A DNA stretch of 50,610 nt from Prosthecobacter debontii (GCA_945869855.1 CAMBQC010000003.1:1-50610); one strand, 5' to 3'; positions 40,771 through 50,091 are shown, numbered from the stretch's first letter. Made by a program: numbers and translations. The notes: a model not told the origin generated them from the letters alone.

Positions 40771-40909
40771 CGTTTGTGGGTGGGTGCCATTTTCCGCCGC
40801 GAAGCCAGCGGGCGTTTTTCCGAAGGGCTTCCAAGCGATCCAGCGGAGGCAGGACGGCGAGAGTGCCGCCGACTCGTCGTTTTACCGGTTCACGAAGATC
40901 TTGATTCAT
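40730..40909 (-). CDS. Possible small partner protein, unrecognised
   Basis: This 59-residue frame begins MNQDLREPVKRRVGGTLAV and continues LPPLDRLEALRKNARWLRGGKW. It overlaps the first 41 nt of the nucleotidyltransferase gene in another frame, the layout of many small coupled pairs. The basic helix (DRLEALRKNARWLRGGK) could bind nucleic acid. I recognise no family. It may instead be a chance frame over a leader; it is the only candidate in the 183-bp spacer before the symporter gene. Confidence 0.35.
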   Translation of the reverse strand: MNQDLREPVKRRVGGTLAVLPPLDRLEALRKNARWLRGGKWHPPTNDGTHVRKTVGHPR

Positions 40910-40953
40910 GGAAAAAGATTAGAACGAATGAGAATTGATGTCGAACGGCAACT

Positions 40954-42507
40954 TCAGGCGAAGAACTTGCGCAAAGTGGAGTCTGACGGTTTGGGAGTGA
41001 GGAGTGAAACAACGACCAGCGTGATGGCGGATGCCGCGAAGATGAGGGTGACGGGCATCATGCCGGCGATGAGGAGTTCGTCGGATTCGCCGGGTGCTTT
41101 GGTGGCGATGATGTCGCGATAGAAAAGGGTGCACCAGGTGATGGCCGTGACGACGATGCAGGAGATCGCGCCGAGGGCGGTGGTGCGTTTCCAGTAGATC
41201 GCTGCGACGATAAGCGGGAAGAGCCCCGCGAAACCGGAAAAGCACCAAACCCCGAGCGCGAAAATCTGCGCGGTATCCATTAGGGCGCAGGATAGGCCAT
41301 AGGTGACGGCGACGATGAATAGGATAAAACCGCGTGCGATGAGGACTTTCTGGGAGTCCGTGAAGCGATCCTCACCGAATTTTTTAATTACTATGTCCCT
41401 AGTAAACATTGTGCCGAGGCACATGAACTGGGAGTCGAGCGAGGACATGATGGCTGCGAGCACGCCGGCGGCAACGAGGCCGGAGAGGATGGGAGAGTGG
41501 ACAAGACTCTCGACCATGCGGCCGAGGATGGAGTTCGGGGATTGCCCCGGGCCGAGCGGGCCGATTTCCGCAGCGGCCCACATGCCGATGAGGATGCAGG
41601 GCAGCCAGACAATCATGATGAAGACCGGAAAGGCGGTGACCGTCAGCTTGAAGGATTTCGCGCTTTTCGCGGTGAGCCAGTGTTGGAAAAGATGGGGAAA
41701 CATTCCGACCGAAAGCGGGATGAGGCAGTAGGTGAAAAACTGGCCGTGCCCGATCATCCCTGCGCGGGCTGCGCGGGGTTTGGCGAAGTCGCTTTCGATT
41801 ACAGCCTGGCTGGCGGCGGCGAGTCCGCCGAGTTTCTGGGAGATCATCCAGAAGGCGATGACTCCGGTGAGCATGAAGACGATGGTTTGGAAAACGTTCG
41901 CCCACACCGCGCCGCGAAGGCCGCCGAAGAAGACATAGAAAAGGACGATGGCACAAATCACGCCGCCGCCGAGCTCGGGCGGGATGCCGCCGCTGAGCGG
42001 ATGGGGCGCTCCGGTGGGAAGCGTCAGGGCGAAAGCCTCCGGAAACATGCCTTTGGTGGCAGCCTGGATGAATTTCCCGGCGGCGATGACTCCGACAAGA
42101 AGGTATGGGATCAGCAGCAGGATGAGGATGGGAAACAGCAGATAGCCGACGGCATTGGATTCGAACCGATGGCGGAAAAACTCGCACTGGGTGAGGTAGC
42201 CGTGGCGTTTCCCGATGGCCCAAAGACGGATGCCGACGAGAAAGAACACCGCAGAATGAAGCAGGCCGGACCATGATGCCATGAGACCGTAGGTGCCGAT
42301 GCCGGAAGTGAATGCCTTGCCCGTCGAACCGACGAGCGCGAAGCCGGTCATGGTCGTGCCGAAGACCGACATCAGCATCAGGAAAGAACCGACCGAGCGG
42401 TTGACGATGAAGAAGTCCGCGGCGGTTCCCTTGGAGTAGCGGTTGCTGACGATGCCAAGGCCGATGAGCAGCCCGAGGTAGCCGATGATGATAAAAAGGG
42501 ATGTCAT
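40954..42507 (-). CDS. Sodium:solute symporter (SSS family)
   Basis: This 517-residue inner-membrane symporter is predicted to have about 13 helices. The N-terminal SKGTAADFFIVNRSVGSFLMLMSVFGTTMTGFALVGSTG is the usual SSS start (F-x-x-x-R-s motif and the helix 1 sodium site). LRGAVWANVFQTIVFMLTGV and AAIMSSLDSQFMCLGTMFTRDI carry the helix 8 sodium site. The substrate is not indicated; relatives carry sugars, nucleosides, carboxylates and pantothenate. It follows a DUF3311-like small membrane gene and a beta-propeller gene on the same strand with short gaps, so the three probably form an operon. Confidence 0.92.
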   Translation of the reverse strand: MTSLFIIIGYLGLLIGLGIVSNRYSKGTAADFFIVNRSVGSFLMLMSVFGTTMTGFALVGSTGKAFTSGIGTYGLMASWSGLLHSAVFFLVGIRLWAIGKRHGYLTQCEFFRHRFESNAVGYLLFPILILLLIPYLLVGVIAAGKFIQAATKGMFPEAFALTLPTGAPHPLSGGIPPELGGGVICAIVLFYVFFGGLRGAVWANVFQTIVFMLTGVIAFWMISQKLGGLAAASQAVIESDFAKPRAARAGMIGHGQFFTYCLIPLSVGMFPHLFQHWLTAKSAKSFKLTVTAFPVFIMIVWLPCILIGMWAAAEIGPLGPGQSPNSILGRMVESLVHSPILSGLVAAGVLAAIMSSLDSQFMCLGTMFTRDIVIKKFGEDRFTDSQKVLIARGFILFIVAVTYGLSCALMDTAQIFALGVWCFSGFAGLFPLIVAAIYWKRTTALGAISCIVVTAITWCTLFYRDIIATKAPGESDELLIAGMMPVTLIFAASAITLVVVSLLTPKPSDSTLRKFFA

Positions 42508-42513
42508 GGAGAA

Positions 42514-42555
42514 GTGCCGGGTGCAGAGTGATCAGTGATCAGTGATCGGTGTCCG
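42514..42555. repeat. Six-copy heptad tract (GTGATCA family)
   Basis: Six in-phase 7-mers: GTGCCGG, GTGCAGA, GTGATCA, GTGATCA, GTGATCG and GTGTCCG. The tract ends 6 nt before the symporter ATG and encodes the stop codon (42539-42541) and last residues (DTDH) of the small membrane protein gene. Confidence 0.9.
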
Positions 42556-42775
42556 TGTTGGGTTCATCCGCCCATTTTTCGAGGGAATGGGGCCAGGCAA
42601 AGCGGCAGACGAGATACCATAGCAAACCGGCGGCGATGGAATAGCCGACATGATAGGCGAGACCGACTGGCATAAATCCGAAAACCAGCGCCGTGCTTCC
42701 CCAGTTCCAGAAATCGTGGTGCAGGATGAAAAGGGCCACGAAGGCGGTGATGGAGATGAGGACGGGGCGTTTCAT
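42539..42775 (-). CDS. Small DUF3311-like membrane protein
   Basis: This 78-residue protein has two membrane helices (RPVLISITAFVALFILHHDFWNW and GLAYHVGYSIAAGLLWYLVCRFAWP). The layout, helix, hydrophilic turn with W and F, then Y-H-x-x-Y-x-x-x-x-x-x-W-Y, is that of DUF3311-type proteins that accompany SSS symporters. It sits between the beta-propeller gene (1 nt gap) and the symporter gene (31 nt gap). A small subunit for stabilising or targeting the transporter is a reasonable guess, not shown. The C-terminal DTDH is encoded by heptad repeat DNA. Confidence 0.8.
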   Translation of the reverse strand: MKRPVLISITAFVALFILHHDFWNWGSTALVFGFMPVGLAYHVGYSIAAGLLWYLVCRFAWPHSLEKWADEPNTDTDH

Positions 42776-42776
42776 G

Positions 42777-44282
42777 TCACTTCGTGCCGATGGCGTAGAG
42801 GTGGGTCATGGTGGCGATGTAGAGGACGTTATTGGCCACGATCGGTGAGCTGTAAACGGGCGCGCCGAAGTTAACGGTGTTGAGGACTTTCTTTTCCTTG
42901 GCGGCGGCGAGGATGTGGAGATCGCCGTCCTCAGTGGGGAGGAAGACTTTGCCATCGGCGACGAGGGTGGAGCCCCAGATGCGGGATTGCGTTTCGTGAA
43001 CCCAATGAGCCTTGCCGGTTTTCGCGTCGAGGCAGTGGAGATCGCCATCATATTCCGCGAGGAACAGCAGGCCGTCGATGACGCTGGGTGTGGAAATCGA
43101 GCGGCCGATTTCTTGGTAAGTCCAGACCGCTTTGCCGGTGGCGGGGTCGATGCAGTTGAGCATGCCTACTCCGTCGCCGTGTTCCGGATCCTGGCCAATG
43201 GCGGCGTAAACGAGGCCGTCGGCGATGACCGTGGTGCCGATGACTTCGCTGGGGCCACGGAACGTTGCATATTTGATCGCTACGCCATCCCTTTTCCTGT
43301 AATCTTCCGGGTTGCAATCGAGGCGCCAGAGTTCCTTGAGGACATCGAGTTCCTCCTCCTCGTTGCGGACGGGCTTGGGATCGAAGCCGTAGGCGAAACC
43401 ATCACCGCCGCCCCAGATCAGTATTTCCTTATCGCCGACTTTGCCCAGCGCGGGCGATGACCAGGAAGCGTGGAGAACCCTTTCGGCGACGCCCGACATT
43501 TCCTCACCCAGGAGTTTTCCGGTGGCGGCATCGACGGCGACGAGCGAAGGCGCGAGCGGCGCGGGGATGTTCGTGTGGGACCAGTCCATGCCGTTGGAAG
43601 TGGCGGTATAGACGACGCCGTTTACGACCATGGGGGAGCAGGAGGAGACATTGTGGGGGAATACGCCGAGTTCCTCGCGCATGTCATAAATCCAGAGGAT
43701 ATCCGCATGCTTGTTGTCGGTGGCGACGGGTTTGGTCGGATCCGCCGTCATGTATTTCGCCTCGTCCTTGAAGGTTCCGTCGTTGCCGTTGGCCATGCCA
43801 TTGAGGTCGAGGCAGACGATTTCTCCGCGATTGGTGACGACGTATGCCTTGTCGCCGACGATGGCGGGCGAGGAGCAGAGGCCGACGAATTCCCAGTCGC
43901 TGACCTTGCCGGCACCGAGCTTGGGGACGATCAGTTGCCAGAGGAAATCGCCGGTTTTCTCATCGAAGCACAGCAGGTTCCCGCGGTCGCCGGTTTGGCT
44001 GGGATCGCGCGGAGATTCGTTGTTCGTGCCAACGAGAATCTTGCCGTTGGCGACGACAGGGTTGCCGTAGGTCTGGGATCCGAGCTTGGCGGTCCAGAGG
44101 ATGTTTTTCGCAGCGGAGAGATCGATGGTTTCCTTTTCGGGATCGATTTTACCGGGGACGATTTCGGTAGGGATGCTCTTGGCCTCGGCGACCATGTTGC
44201 GGGAGGCAGTGCCGCCCCACATTGGCCAGTCCTTGGCCTGGAGGACGGGGCAGAGGGCGAGTAGAAAAAGGGTTGCTTTCAT
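42777..44282 (-). CDS. Exported PQQ-like beta-propeller protein
   Basis: This 501-residue protein has a signal peptide (MKATLFLLALCPVLQA) followed by KDWPMWGGTASRN. The W-P-x-W-x-G start is typical of planctomycete and verrucomicrobial exported propellers. About eight propeller blades follow, with repeated G-x-x-Y-V-x-x-x-x-G-x-x-x-C-L-D and D-x-x-T-G-K-x-x-W signatures, ending VANNVLYIATMTHLYAIGTK. The cofactor is uncertain; many such proteins lack PQQ ligands and act as binding scaffolds. It heads a likely operon with the DUF3311-like and symporter genes, so it may bind the solute to be imported. An upstream in-frame start (44321) would precede the signal peptide and is not preferred. Confidence 0.87.
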   Translation of the reverse strand: MKATLFLLALCPVLQAKDWPMWGGTASRNMVAEAKSIPTEIVPGKIDPEKETIDLSAAKNILWTAKLGSQTYGNPVVANGKILVGTNNESPRDPSQTGDRGNLLCFDEKTGDFLWQLIVPKLGAGKVSDWEFVGLCSSPAIVGDKAYVVTNRGEIVCLDLNGMANGNDGTFKDEAKYMTADPTKPVATDNKHADILWIYDMREELGVFPHNVSSCSPMVVNGVVYTATSNGMDWSHTNIPAPLAPSLVAVDAATGKLLGEEMSGVAERVLHASWSSPALGKVGDKEILIWGGGDGFAYGFDPKPVRNEEEELDVLKELWRLDCNPEDYRKRDGVAIKYATFRGPSEVIGTTVIADGLVYAAIGQDPEHGDGVGMLNCIDPATGKAVWTYQEIGRSISTPSVIDGLLFLAEYDGDLHCLDAKTGKAHWVHETQSRIWGSTLVADGKVFLPTEDGDLHILAAAKEKKVLNTVNFGAPVYSSPIVANNVLYIATMTHLYAIGTK

Positions 44283-44310
44283 AAAAATGGGGAAGTTGGG
44301 GTGAGGGCAT

Positions 44311-44333
44311 GGCGGATGCAATCCGCCGCCACG
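44311..44333. repeat. Hairpin containing dispersed 19-bp repeat, copy 2
   Basis: GGCGGAT (44311-44317), GCA, ATCCGCC (44321-44327) is a perfect 7-bp hairpin. The 19-bp word at 44315-44333 is the inverse of the one at 17930-17948. It sits just after the 3' end of the gene at 44335-46569 and may work as a processing or termination hairpin. Confidence 0.55.
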
Positions 44334-44334
44334 G

Positions 44335-46569
44335 TCAGGGTTTGGTGAGCTTGATGTTATCGATGTAAACGCGTTTCTGGGACTGTGGCGAGAAGGCGAA
44401 AACGGCAGGGGAGCCTTTGGGGTGGAGGTGTTTGACGGGCGTCTCGATCGTCCACTCGGCGGGCTCGGCGGTGTCGCGCGGCCAGGCTTTGGCGAACACG
44501 GTGCCGCTGCCGTCGGGGTTCGATTTCACGGTGGTTTTCAGGCGATACCAAGTGTTCGGCTTGATCGGAAATTTCACGGATTGCTTGAGGCGGTCGTGGT
44601 TGCTGGAAATTTCCAGAATCTGGGCATTTCCAACCAAGGCGACGAGGTAGCGTTGGTTTACGAAACCGACGGTGGACATGATGCGGCGGGTGCCGTCGGT
44701 CATCACATCGCCCTCGAGCGTGTAACCGCTCATGTCGGATGATCCGAAGAAATTCGTAGTTCTTTGGAACAGAATGTTGTCGAGGCGGTTGCCGAGGACT
44801 TTGGAGCCGTCCTTTTCTAGCACGTGCCACTTCAGCCGCGCGCCGAGCCATGGCAGGGGTGGGAAATTGACGGCTTCGGCGGGGTCGAATTCGTTTTTCA
44901 TCGAAAGCTCGATGGCTTCGAAATCGGCGCTGTAGCCGTAACCGGCAACGACCCGGCCGCGGGTGGTGGCGGTAAGGCCGTTGGCCGTGACTTTAAACGC
45001 ACCGGCGGAGAGTTTCGCATCGGGCTTGGCCTTGAGCGTCGAGCCTTCGAAGGTCGCATCGACGGTCGATTGCACCTTGGCGGTGGGTGGGATGAAGGTC
45101 GCCCACGATTCCGCTTTCACTTCCTTCACGCGGCGGCCGTTCGCATCGAGTCCGAAGACCTTGAAATCGATGGATTCGCCGGCCTTGATCGCAAACTCGG
45201 CGGGGACGACCTGCAGGCTGGCGATTTCACCGGGCGCGGGTTTCGGCTCGGGTTCCACGTCCACGTATTTGCCTTCCTTCGAGCCGAAGCAATGCAGCTT
45301 GTCCTTACTGAAAAGATACACCTTGCCGGCCCAGATCGCGGGGGCGCCGAGGAGGTTGTTCTCGTATTTCGTTTCGAAAAGGCGCTCCGCCTTGTCCGCG
45401 CCGGGTTTGAGGATGTGGAAGGTGCCATCGAACATTGGGACGTAGAGCTTGCCGTCGCCGAAGGTGGGCGAGGCATGGATTTGGTCGGGCGCAAGTTTCT
45501 CGGACCAAAGGGTTTTGCCGGTGGCGGCATCGACACAGAGGAGGGAGCCGGTCGAGACGGTCGAGTAGATTTTCCCGTCCGCGAGGGTGGGCGAGGAGCT
45601 GAAGGCGGTGATTTCGTCGTTACGCCAAAGTTCGGCTTCCTTGCCGAGGGTGACGAGTTCGGCGGGGTATTCGGTCGGCATTTTCAGGCAAACCATGCGC
45701 CCGGCCGTCGAGGCGTCGGTGTTTTCGGTGCCGTGGACGGCGACGAGCTTGTTATCCCCGAGCAGCAAAACCTGGGCGTTCACGCCCCCTTGGGAAAGGC
45801 GGAAGCGCCAGAGGGACTTGCCGGTGTTCGCATCGATACAGACGACGTGACCGCAGCCGGTGCCCGCATAAAAAACGTCGCGTCCGGCGAGTTTCCCGAA
45901 AACGGGAAGGGCGAACGAGCTGTCCACCGGGACGATGCCGGGGGTGGATGCCCAGACGAGCTCGCCGGTGAGTTTGTCGAAGGCATAGAAGCGGTCGGCG
46001 GCCGGGCCGTCGCCGCCCCAGTTGGCGGTGACGCAATGGAAAATGACGAGATGCTCGAAGACGGCGGGCGCTCCGCTGCGGCCGTTCGGGAAAGTGAGCC
46101 TCCCGAAATCCTCCATCAGCGAGTGTTCCCAGAGCAGTTTCCCGTCACCCGTGTAGGCTACGCTGTGGCCGTTGCTGAACTGGAGATAGACGTTTCCCGT
46201 CTCCGGATCGACAGCGGGAGCGCCGATGCCGTAACGGTTGTAAACCACATCGCTGAGGTAGTCGGTGTAGCGCACTTCCCACAGCTTTTTGCCGGTGACG
46301 GCGTCGAGGCAGAGCAGCGCCTCGCGGACGTCCTCGCCGACCTCACCGTAAAAGCCGAACGCGTAGAGCTTGCCGTTCGCGATGACCGGGGTGCCCGCGC
46401 CGTGGATGTCATACGTCCAGAGTTCGGAGCCGGGCTCGCATTTCTCCGGCAGGCCGGTTTCCAGCGAAGCTCCAGTGTGGAGCGGGCCGCGCCAGTTGAG
46501 CCAGCCGGTGGTTTCAGCGGCGCTGGCCGCGAGCAGCGGCAAAGTGGCAAGAAGCAAGGTGAGTTTCAT
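44335..46569 (-). CDS. Exported beta-propeller protein with C-terminal lectin-like domain
   Basis: This 744-residue protein has signal peptide MKLTLLLATLPLLAASAAE and a W-x-x-W-R-G-P start (GWLNWRGPLHTG). Propeller blades run to about residue 450 (VVCIDANTGKSLWRF, LLCVDAATGKTLWSEKL, DKLHCFGSKEG). An Ig-like middle section (about 460-560: VVPAEFAIKAGESIDFKVFGLDANG) comes next. The C-terminal 180 residues resemble a concanavalin/LamG or DUF1080-type sugar-binding fold (MSGYTLEGDVMTDGTRR, PNTWYRLKTTV and ending VYIDNIKLTKP). A glycan-binding or enzymatic role in polysaccharide use is plausible. It is in line with the neighbouring propeller genes and lies just before the TonB receptor gene. Confidence 0.85.
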   Translation of the reverse strand: MKLTLLLATLPLLAASAAETTGWLNWRGPLHTGASLETGLPEKCEPGSELWTYDIHGAGTPVIANGKLYAFGFYGEVGEDVREALLCLDAVTGKKLWEVRYTDYLSDVVYNRYGIGAPAVDPETGNVYLQFSNGHSVAYTGDGKLLWEHSLMEDFGRLTFPNGRSGAPAVFEHLVIFHCVTANWGGDGPAADRFYAFDKLTGELVWASTPGIVPVDSSFALPVFGKLAGRDVFYAGTGCGHVVCIDANTGKSLWRFRLSQGGVNAQVLLLGDNKLVAVHGTENTDASTAGRMVCLKMPTEYPAELVTLGKEAELWRNDEITAFSSSPTLADGKIYSTVSTGSLLCVDAATGKTLWSEKLAPDQIHASPTFGDGKLYVPMFDGTFHILKPGADKAERLFETKYENNLLGAPAIWAGKVYLFSKDKLHCFGSKEGKYVDVEPEPKPAPGEIASLQVVPAEFAIKAGESIDFKVFGLDANGRRVKEVKAESWATFIPPTAKVQSTVDATFEGSTLKAKPDAKLSAGAFKVTANGLTATTRGRVVAGYGYSADFEAIELSMKNEFDPAEAVNFPPLPWLGARLKWHVLEKDGSKVLGNRLDNILFQRTTNFFGSSDMSGYTLEGDVMTDGTRRIMSTVGFVNQRYLVALVGNAQILEISSNHDRLKQSVKFPIKPNTWYRLKTTVKSNPDGSGTVFAKAWPRDTAEPAEWTIETPVKHLHPKGSPAVFAFSPQSQKRVYIDNIKLTKP

Positions 46570-46617
46570 GGTGGGAAAGTGTAGGCCGTAGTTTACGCGG
46601 CGCATTGAACATTTCGT

Positions 46618-48705
46618 TCAGAACATCGTGCGGAGGCGCAATCCTAACAACTGCGGATCTCCCGGCGAGCCTGCGGCAATCTGCGGATTGATGAAAGAGT
46701 AGTATTCCTCATCGAGCAGATTCCGGCCGAACAGGGCGATGGTGAAACGCTCCGTCGCGTAGCCGATTTCCGCATCCCAGATGGCGTAGGCATCCTGCGT
46801 GAAAGTGCCGGTGTTCGCGGCGTCGAAAGAGGTCGAGCCAGATACGCGAACTGAGGTCTGGGCGAAAAAGCCGCTTTCGAAGTCGTAGCGAATGCCAGTG
46901 CTGCCGGTGTATTCGGGCACAAAAGGGACTTCCTTGCCATTGAAGTTATTACCGAAAGCCGAATAGGAGTCGAACTCAGCGTTCACGTAGCCCAAGCTGC
47001 TGCGGATGGTGAGGCGCTCAATGGGCGTCCAGGCAAGATCAAGTTCCATCCCAAGGGAAGTAACTTCATCGGCATTGACGACAGCGAAGTCGGTGCTGCG
47101 CAGCACGGATTGGTTGAACTGGTAGTCGTCGATCTGATCCCAGAACGCGCGCACTCCGATGCGGAGATCCTCATCGGGGTTGTCATATTGCAATCCGATT
47201 TCGTTCGACCAGTTCGTCTCGCGTTCAAATTCGGGACCGTTAGCCGAATCCACAAAGGCCGTGAATCCGCCGGGCTTGTTGCCGATGCTGCTGCGCACAA
47301 AACCATCCAACGTCGGCGTGATGGCATAGGTTAAGCCAACGACAGGGGAGACAAACATCTCGTCATCGGAGCCGCGGACGACGTTGGTCGCGGTGGTGAT
47401 ATCGGTTTTCACCCGGTCGATTTCCGTTTCGTGGTAGTCGAGTCGCAGCCCGGCATCTAGGGCGAGTGCGTCGTTCATCTGCCATGTCACGTTTCCGAAG
47501 GTGGCCAGATTAAGCTGCTCGATGTCGAAGCGGGTGGTGTCGTCTACGATGGGGAAAAAGGGAGAAGGGGGCGGTGAAAAGGGGACCGCGGTGGTTCTTG
47601 CGGCGGTTCCTTCGTTGTCGGTCCACATCTGGAACAGGCCTGCCTGCCAGCGCAGCGGGCTTTCCTCTTTGGAGCAAAAACGGATTTCGTTAGAAACCAC
47701 ATCTTGCGTCTGGGTGATGGCCGACCTCGCATCGGCCGGTGATCCCGCGAACGGCGGGCCGGTGAAGCCGGCCCACGGCGTGGTGCCATGTGTCAGATCC
47801 AGATCCACGGTCGAGGGATCGAGATCCCAGGTTTGGTAGCTCGTGATGGTTTCCATTTTCCCCCAGTCGAAATCCTTGCGCGAGTGGAGGGAAAACTGGT
47901 GGCGCTCCAGATCGGTGGCTCCGCGGAAATCAGAAGTGTCCTGGAAGGGATCCGGGCTGGCCAACGCACTGAGCCGCTGCGAACCGTCGTTCACGAACTC
48001 GCCATAGTAGCGGAGGCGGAGTTCGAAATCATCGCTCGGGTTGTAGAAGAGGTTAAAGAGCCCGCCGGTGGCCTCACGGTCGTCAGTTTCGTCGCCGAGG
48101 AAGGTGTTGCGGACGTATCCGTCGCGCTGGTCATGGAATAGCTGGAGGGTGTGCGAGAAATCGCCGCTGAGCGGGCCCGAGGTTTGCAAGCCGAGGCCGA
48201 TGTGGTCGTAAGAGCCGTATTCCGTGGTGAAACTTCCGGCGAACTTTTCGCCCGGACGAGGGGTGAACATTTCCACCATCCCGGCGGGGCCGTTGCGCCC
48301 GAAGTTCGGCCCCTGCGGCCCGCGGTAAACCCGCACCTCCTCCATCTCCAGCAACTCGGACGGATAGCTGAAGGCGTGCCCCATCGGAACGTCGTCGATG
48401 GTGAGTCCCAGCGCGGGCGGGCCGAAGAACAGCGTGTTGGTGGAACCCCGCATCGTCACCACCTGGCCATAGCCACGCGAATCGGCGGAAACCACGTTGA
48501 AGCCGGGGACGATCCCCGTGAGATCGGAAAAAGAGCTCGCTTGGAAAAGCTCCAGCGATTGAGGGGAAATCACGCTGACGGCGGCCGGTTCGTCATCGAT
48601 CCGCTCCGCTTCCACGATGGTCGGAGCGAGTAGAAACGGGTCTTGTGCATGAACGGCTGTAATCAGTGCGAGGGCGATGGAAGCGATGCGCAGGGTTCGA
48701 TTCAT
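46618..48705 (-). CDS. TonB-dependent outer-membrane receptor
   Basis: This 695-residue receptor starts at ATG 48705, with signal peptide MNRTLRIASIALALITAVHAQ; a longer in-frame extension would lack one. A TonB-box-like APTIVEAERI follows. The plug domain has SFSDLTGIVPGFNVVSADSRGYGQVVTMRG and EEVRVYRGPQGPNFGRNGPAGMVE. The rest is a 22-strand barrel ending LLGLRLRTMF with a C-terminal Phe, the BamA recognition residue. No SusD partner, iron or B12 gene is adjacent, so the substrate (siderophore, vitamin, glycan or lignin-like aromatic) is unknown. Divergent from the beta-propeller gene at 48871, it shares a 165-bp promoter region with it. Confidence 0.93.
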   Translation of the reverse strand: MNRTLRIASIALALITAVHAQDPFLLAPTIVEAERIDDEPAAVSVISPQSLELFQASSFSDLTGIVPGFNVVSADSRGYGQVVTMRGSTNTLFFGPPALGLTIDDVPMGHAFSYPSELLEMEEVRVYRGPQGPNFGRNGPAGMVEMFTPRPGEKFAGSFTTEYGSYDHIGLGLQTSGPLSGDFSHTLQLFHDQRDGYVRNTFLGDETDDREATGGLFNLFYNPSDDFELRLRYYGEFVNDGSQRLSALASPDPFQDTSDFRGATDLERHQFSLHSRKDFDWGKMETITSYQTWDLDPSTVDLDLTHGTTPWAGFTGPPFAGSPADARSAITQTQDVVSNEIRFCSKEESPLRWQAGLFQMWTDNEGTAARTTAVPFSPPPSPFFPIVDDTTRFDIEQLNLATFGNVTWQMNDALALDAGLRLDYHETEIDRVKTDITTATNVVRGSDDEMFVSPVVGLTYAITPTLDGFVRSSIGNKPGGFTAFVDSANGPEFERETNWSNEIGLQYDNPDEDLRIGVRAFWDQIDDYQFNQSVLRSTDFAVVNADEVTSLGMELDLAWTPIERLTIRSSLGYVNAEFDSYSAFGNNFNGKEVPFVPEYTGSTGIRYDFESGFFAQTSVRVSGSTSFDAANTGTFTQDAYAIWDAEIGYATERFTIALFGRNLLDEEYYSFINPQIAAGSPGDPQLLGLRLRTMF

Positions 48706-48810
48706 AGTTGGGTAAAAGTCGGACGACGGCGATAAGTTGGCTGGAGCAAGGCCGCGCGAAAACGAAAAAACACCGTGGCGTTGAGCAAGTTTTGTGTAAC
48801 TTTTCCCGTT

Positions 48811-48838
48811 TTCAAAAGTTGGTTCGCTTGGGCATAAT
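48811..48838 (+). promoter_or_regulatory. Possible promoter of the 48871 gene
   Basis: TTCAAA (48811-48816) and CATAAT (48833-48838) with a 16-bp spacer resemble a sigma-70 promoter, the -10 box matching at five of six positions. The start would fall near 48845, about 25 nt before the ATG. The divergent TonB receptor promoter should also lie in this spacer, but I could not place it. Confidence 0.35.
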
Positions 48839-48870
48839 GAATTCCGCCACCTATTCTTACGTCGATCACC

Positions 48871-50091
48871 ATGAAAATCACCAGCATCACATTTCCACTT
48901 CTCCTCGCGCTCCTTCCCGCCCTCGCCTTTTCCCAGGACTGGCCGCGCCATCTCGGTGCGGATGGATCGGGGATCGTGGAGGGGAAAATCCGGACGAACT
49001 GGAAGGAGGAGAAGCCGAAGGAACTCTGGCGCAAGGATCTCGGCAAGGGTTGCACCAGCTTTGCGATCACCGGCGAGAAAGTCGTGGTCATGGGCAACAA
49101 GGGCGATACCGACATCGTCTGGTGCCTCGATACGGCGACCGGGAAGGAGATCTGGACTCACAAATACCCTGAAAAACTCGATCCAAAGCTTTATGACGGC
49201 GGCCCGAACGCCACACCGACGATCGACGGGGATGTTGCCTACACGCTCAGCAAAACCGGGAACCTTTTCTGTCTTTCCATGGCGGACGGGAAACCGAAGT
49301 GGAACGTGCATTACAAGAAGGACTTCAAGGGCACCGTGCCGGATTGGGGATATTCCGCCTCTCCTGTGGTGAAAGGAAACCTGCTCTACTGCCTGCCTTG
49401 CGCGGACGATGGCGGCCTATACGCGCTGGAGAAATCCACCGGTAAGGTGAGCTGGAAATCGGGCGACGACACCAAGCCGGGATACGCGACCCCGGTCTTT
49501 TTCACCCACAAGGGCAAGGAACTCGTCGCGGCATTCCATGGCCGCCAGCTCGTGGCCTACAATCTCGATGGCAAGGGCGGACCTGTCTTCGATTTCGGCT
49601 GGCGGACATCCTATGACGTGAATGCCAGCAATCCCCAATACCACGACGGCATGATGTTCCTCGCCTCCGGCTACGGCATGGGCTACGTGGTCATCGATGT
49701 CTCGGGCAACGAGCCCAAAGTGCTGCACAAGGACGAGGACATCCGCATGATTTTCCAAAACAGCATCCTCCAGGACGGCGACATCCTCGGCGTGTTCGGC
49801 GACAAGAACATCGCCGCCGAACTCATCCGCATGGACATGAAAACCGGCAAGGCACACTGGCGCGCGAAGATGCCGGGAACCCGCGGAAGCTCGCTGATGG
49901 TCGGCGACCAAATGGTCATCCTTTCGGAAACCGGCGAGATCATCTGCGGCGAGCCTGCTAAATCCGGATGGAGGGAGCATGGCCGCGTGAAAGCGCTGTC
50001 GTCCGTCAGCTGGGCGCACGTCGCGTTCGCCGATGGCAGGATCTTCGCGCGGTCGAACAAGGGCGAAGCGGTCTGCCTCGAAGCGAAATGA
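48871..50091 (+). CDS. Exported PQQ-like beta-propeller protein
   Basis: This 406-residue protein has signal peptide MKITSITFPLLLALLPALAFS and the typical start DWPRHLGADGSG. Blades follow: WCLDTATGKEIWTHKYP, LFCLSMADGKPKWNV, LYALEKSTGKVSWKSGDD and RMDMKTGKAHWRAKM. Repeats and spacing are those of the planctomycete/verrucomicrobial exported propellers found at 35, 43 and 45 kb. No PQQ ligand set was recognised. It is the first gene of a plus-strand pair with a similar protein at 50143. Its position opposite the TonB receptor suggests periplasmic handling of the imported compound, but this is only context. Confidence 0.87.
   Translation: MKITSITFPLLLALLPALAFSQDWPRHLGADGSGIVEGKIRTNWKEEKPKELWRKDLGKGCTSFAITGEKVVVMGNKGDTDIVWCLDTATGKEIWTHKYPEKLDPKLYDGGPNATPTIDGDVAYTLSKTGNLFCLSMADGKPKWNVHYKKDFKGTVPDWGYSASPVVKGNLLYCLPCADDGGLYALEKSTGKVSWKSGDDTKPGYATPVFFTHKGKELVAAFHGRQLVAYNLDGKGGPVFDFGWRTSYDVNASNPQYHDGMMFLASGYGMGYVVIDVSGNEPKVLHKDEDIRMIFQNSILQDGDILGVFGDKNIAAELIRMDMKTGKAHWRAKMPGTRGSSLMVGDQMVILSETGEIICGEPAKSGWREHGRVKALSSVSWAHVAFADGRIFARSNKGEAVCLEAK

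Noticed and set aside
44824..46584. 586-residue plus-strand frame
   Set aside because: It is antisense to the propeller gene with signal peptide and lectin-like end; the composition is that of a shadow frame.
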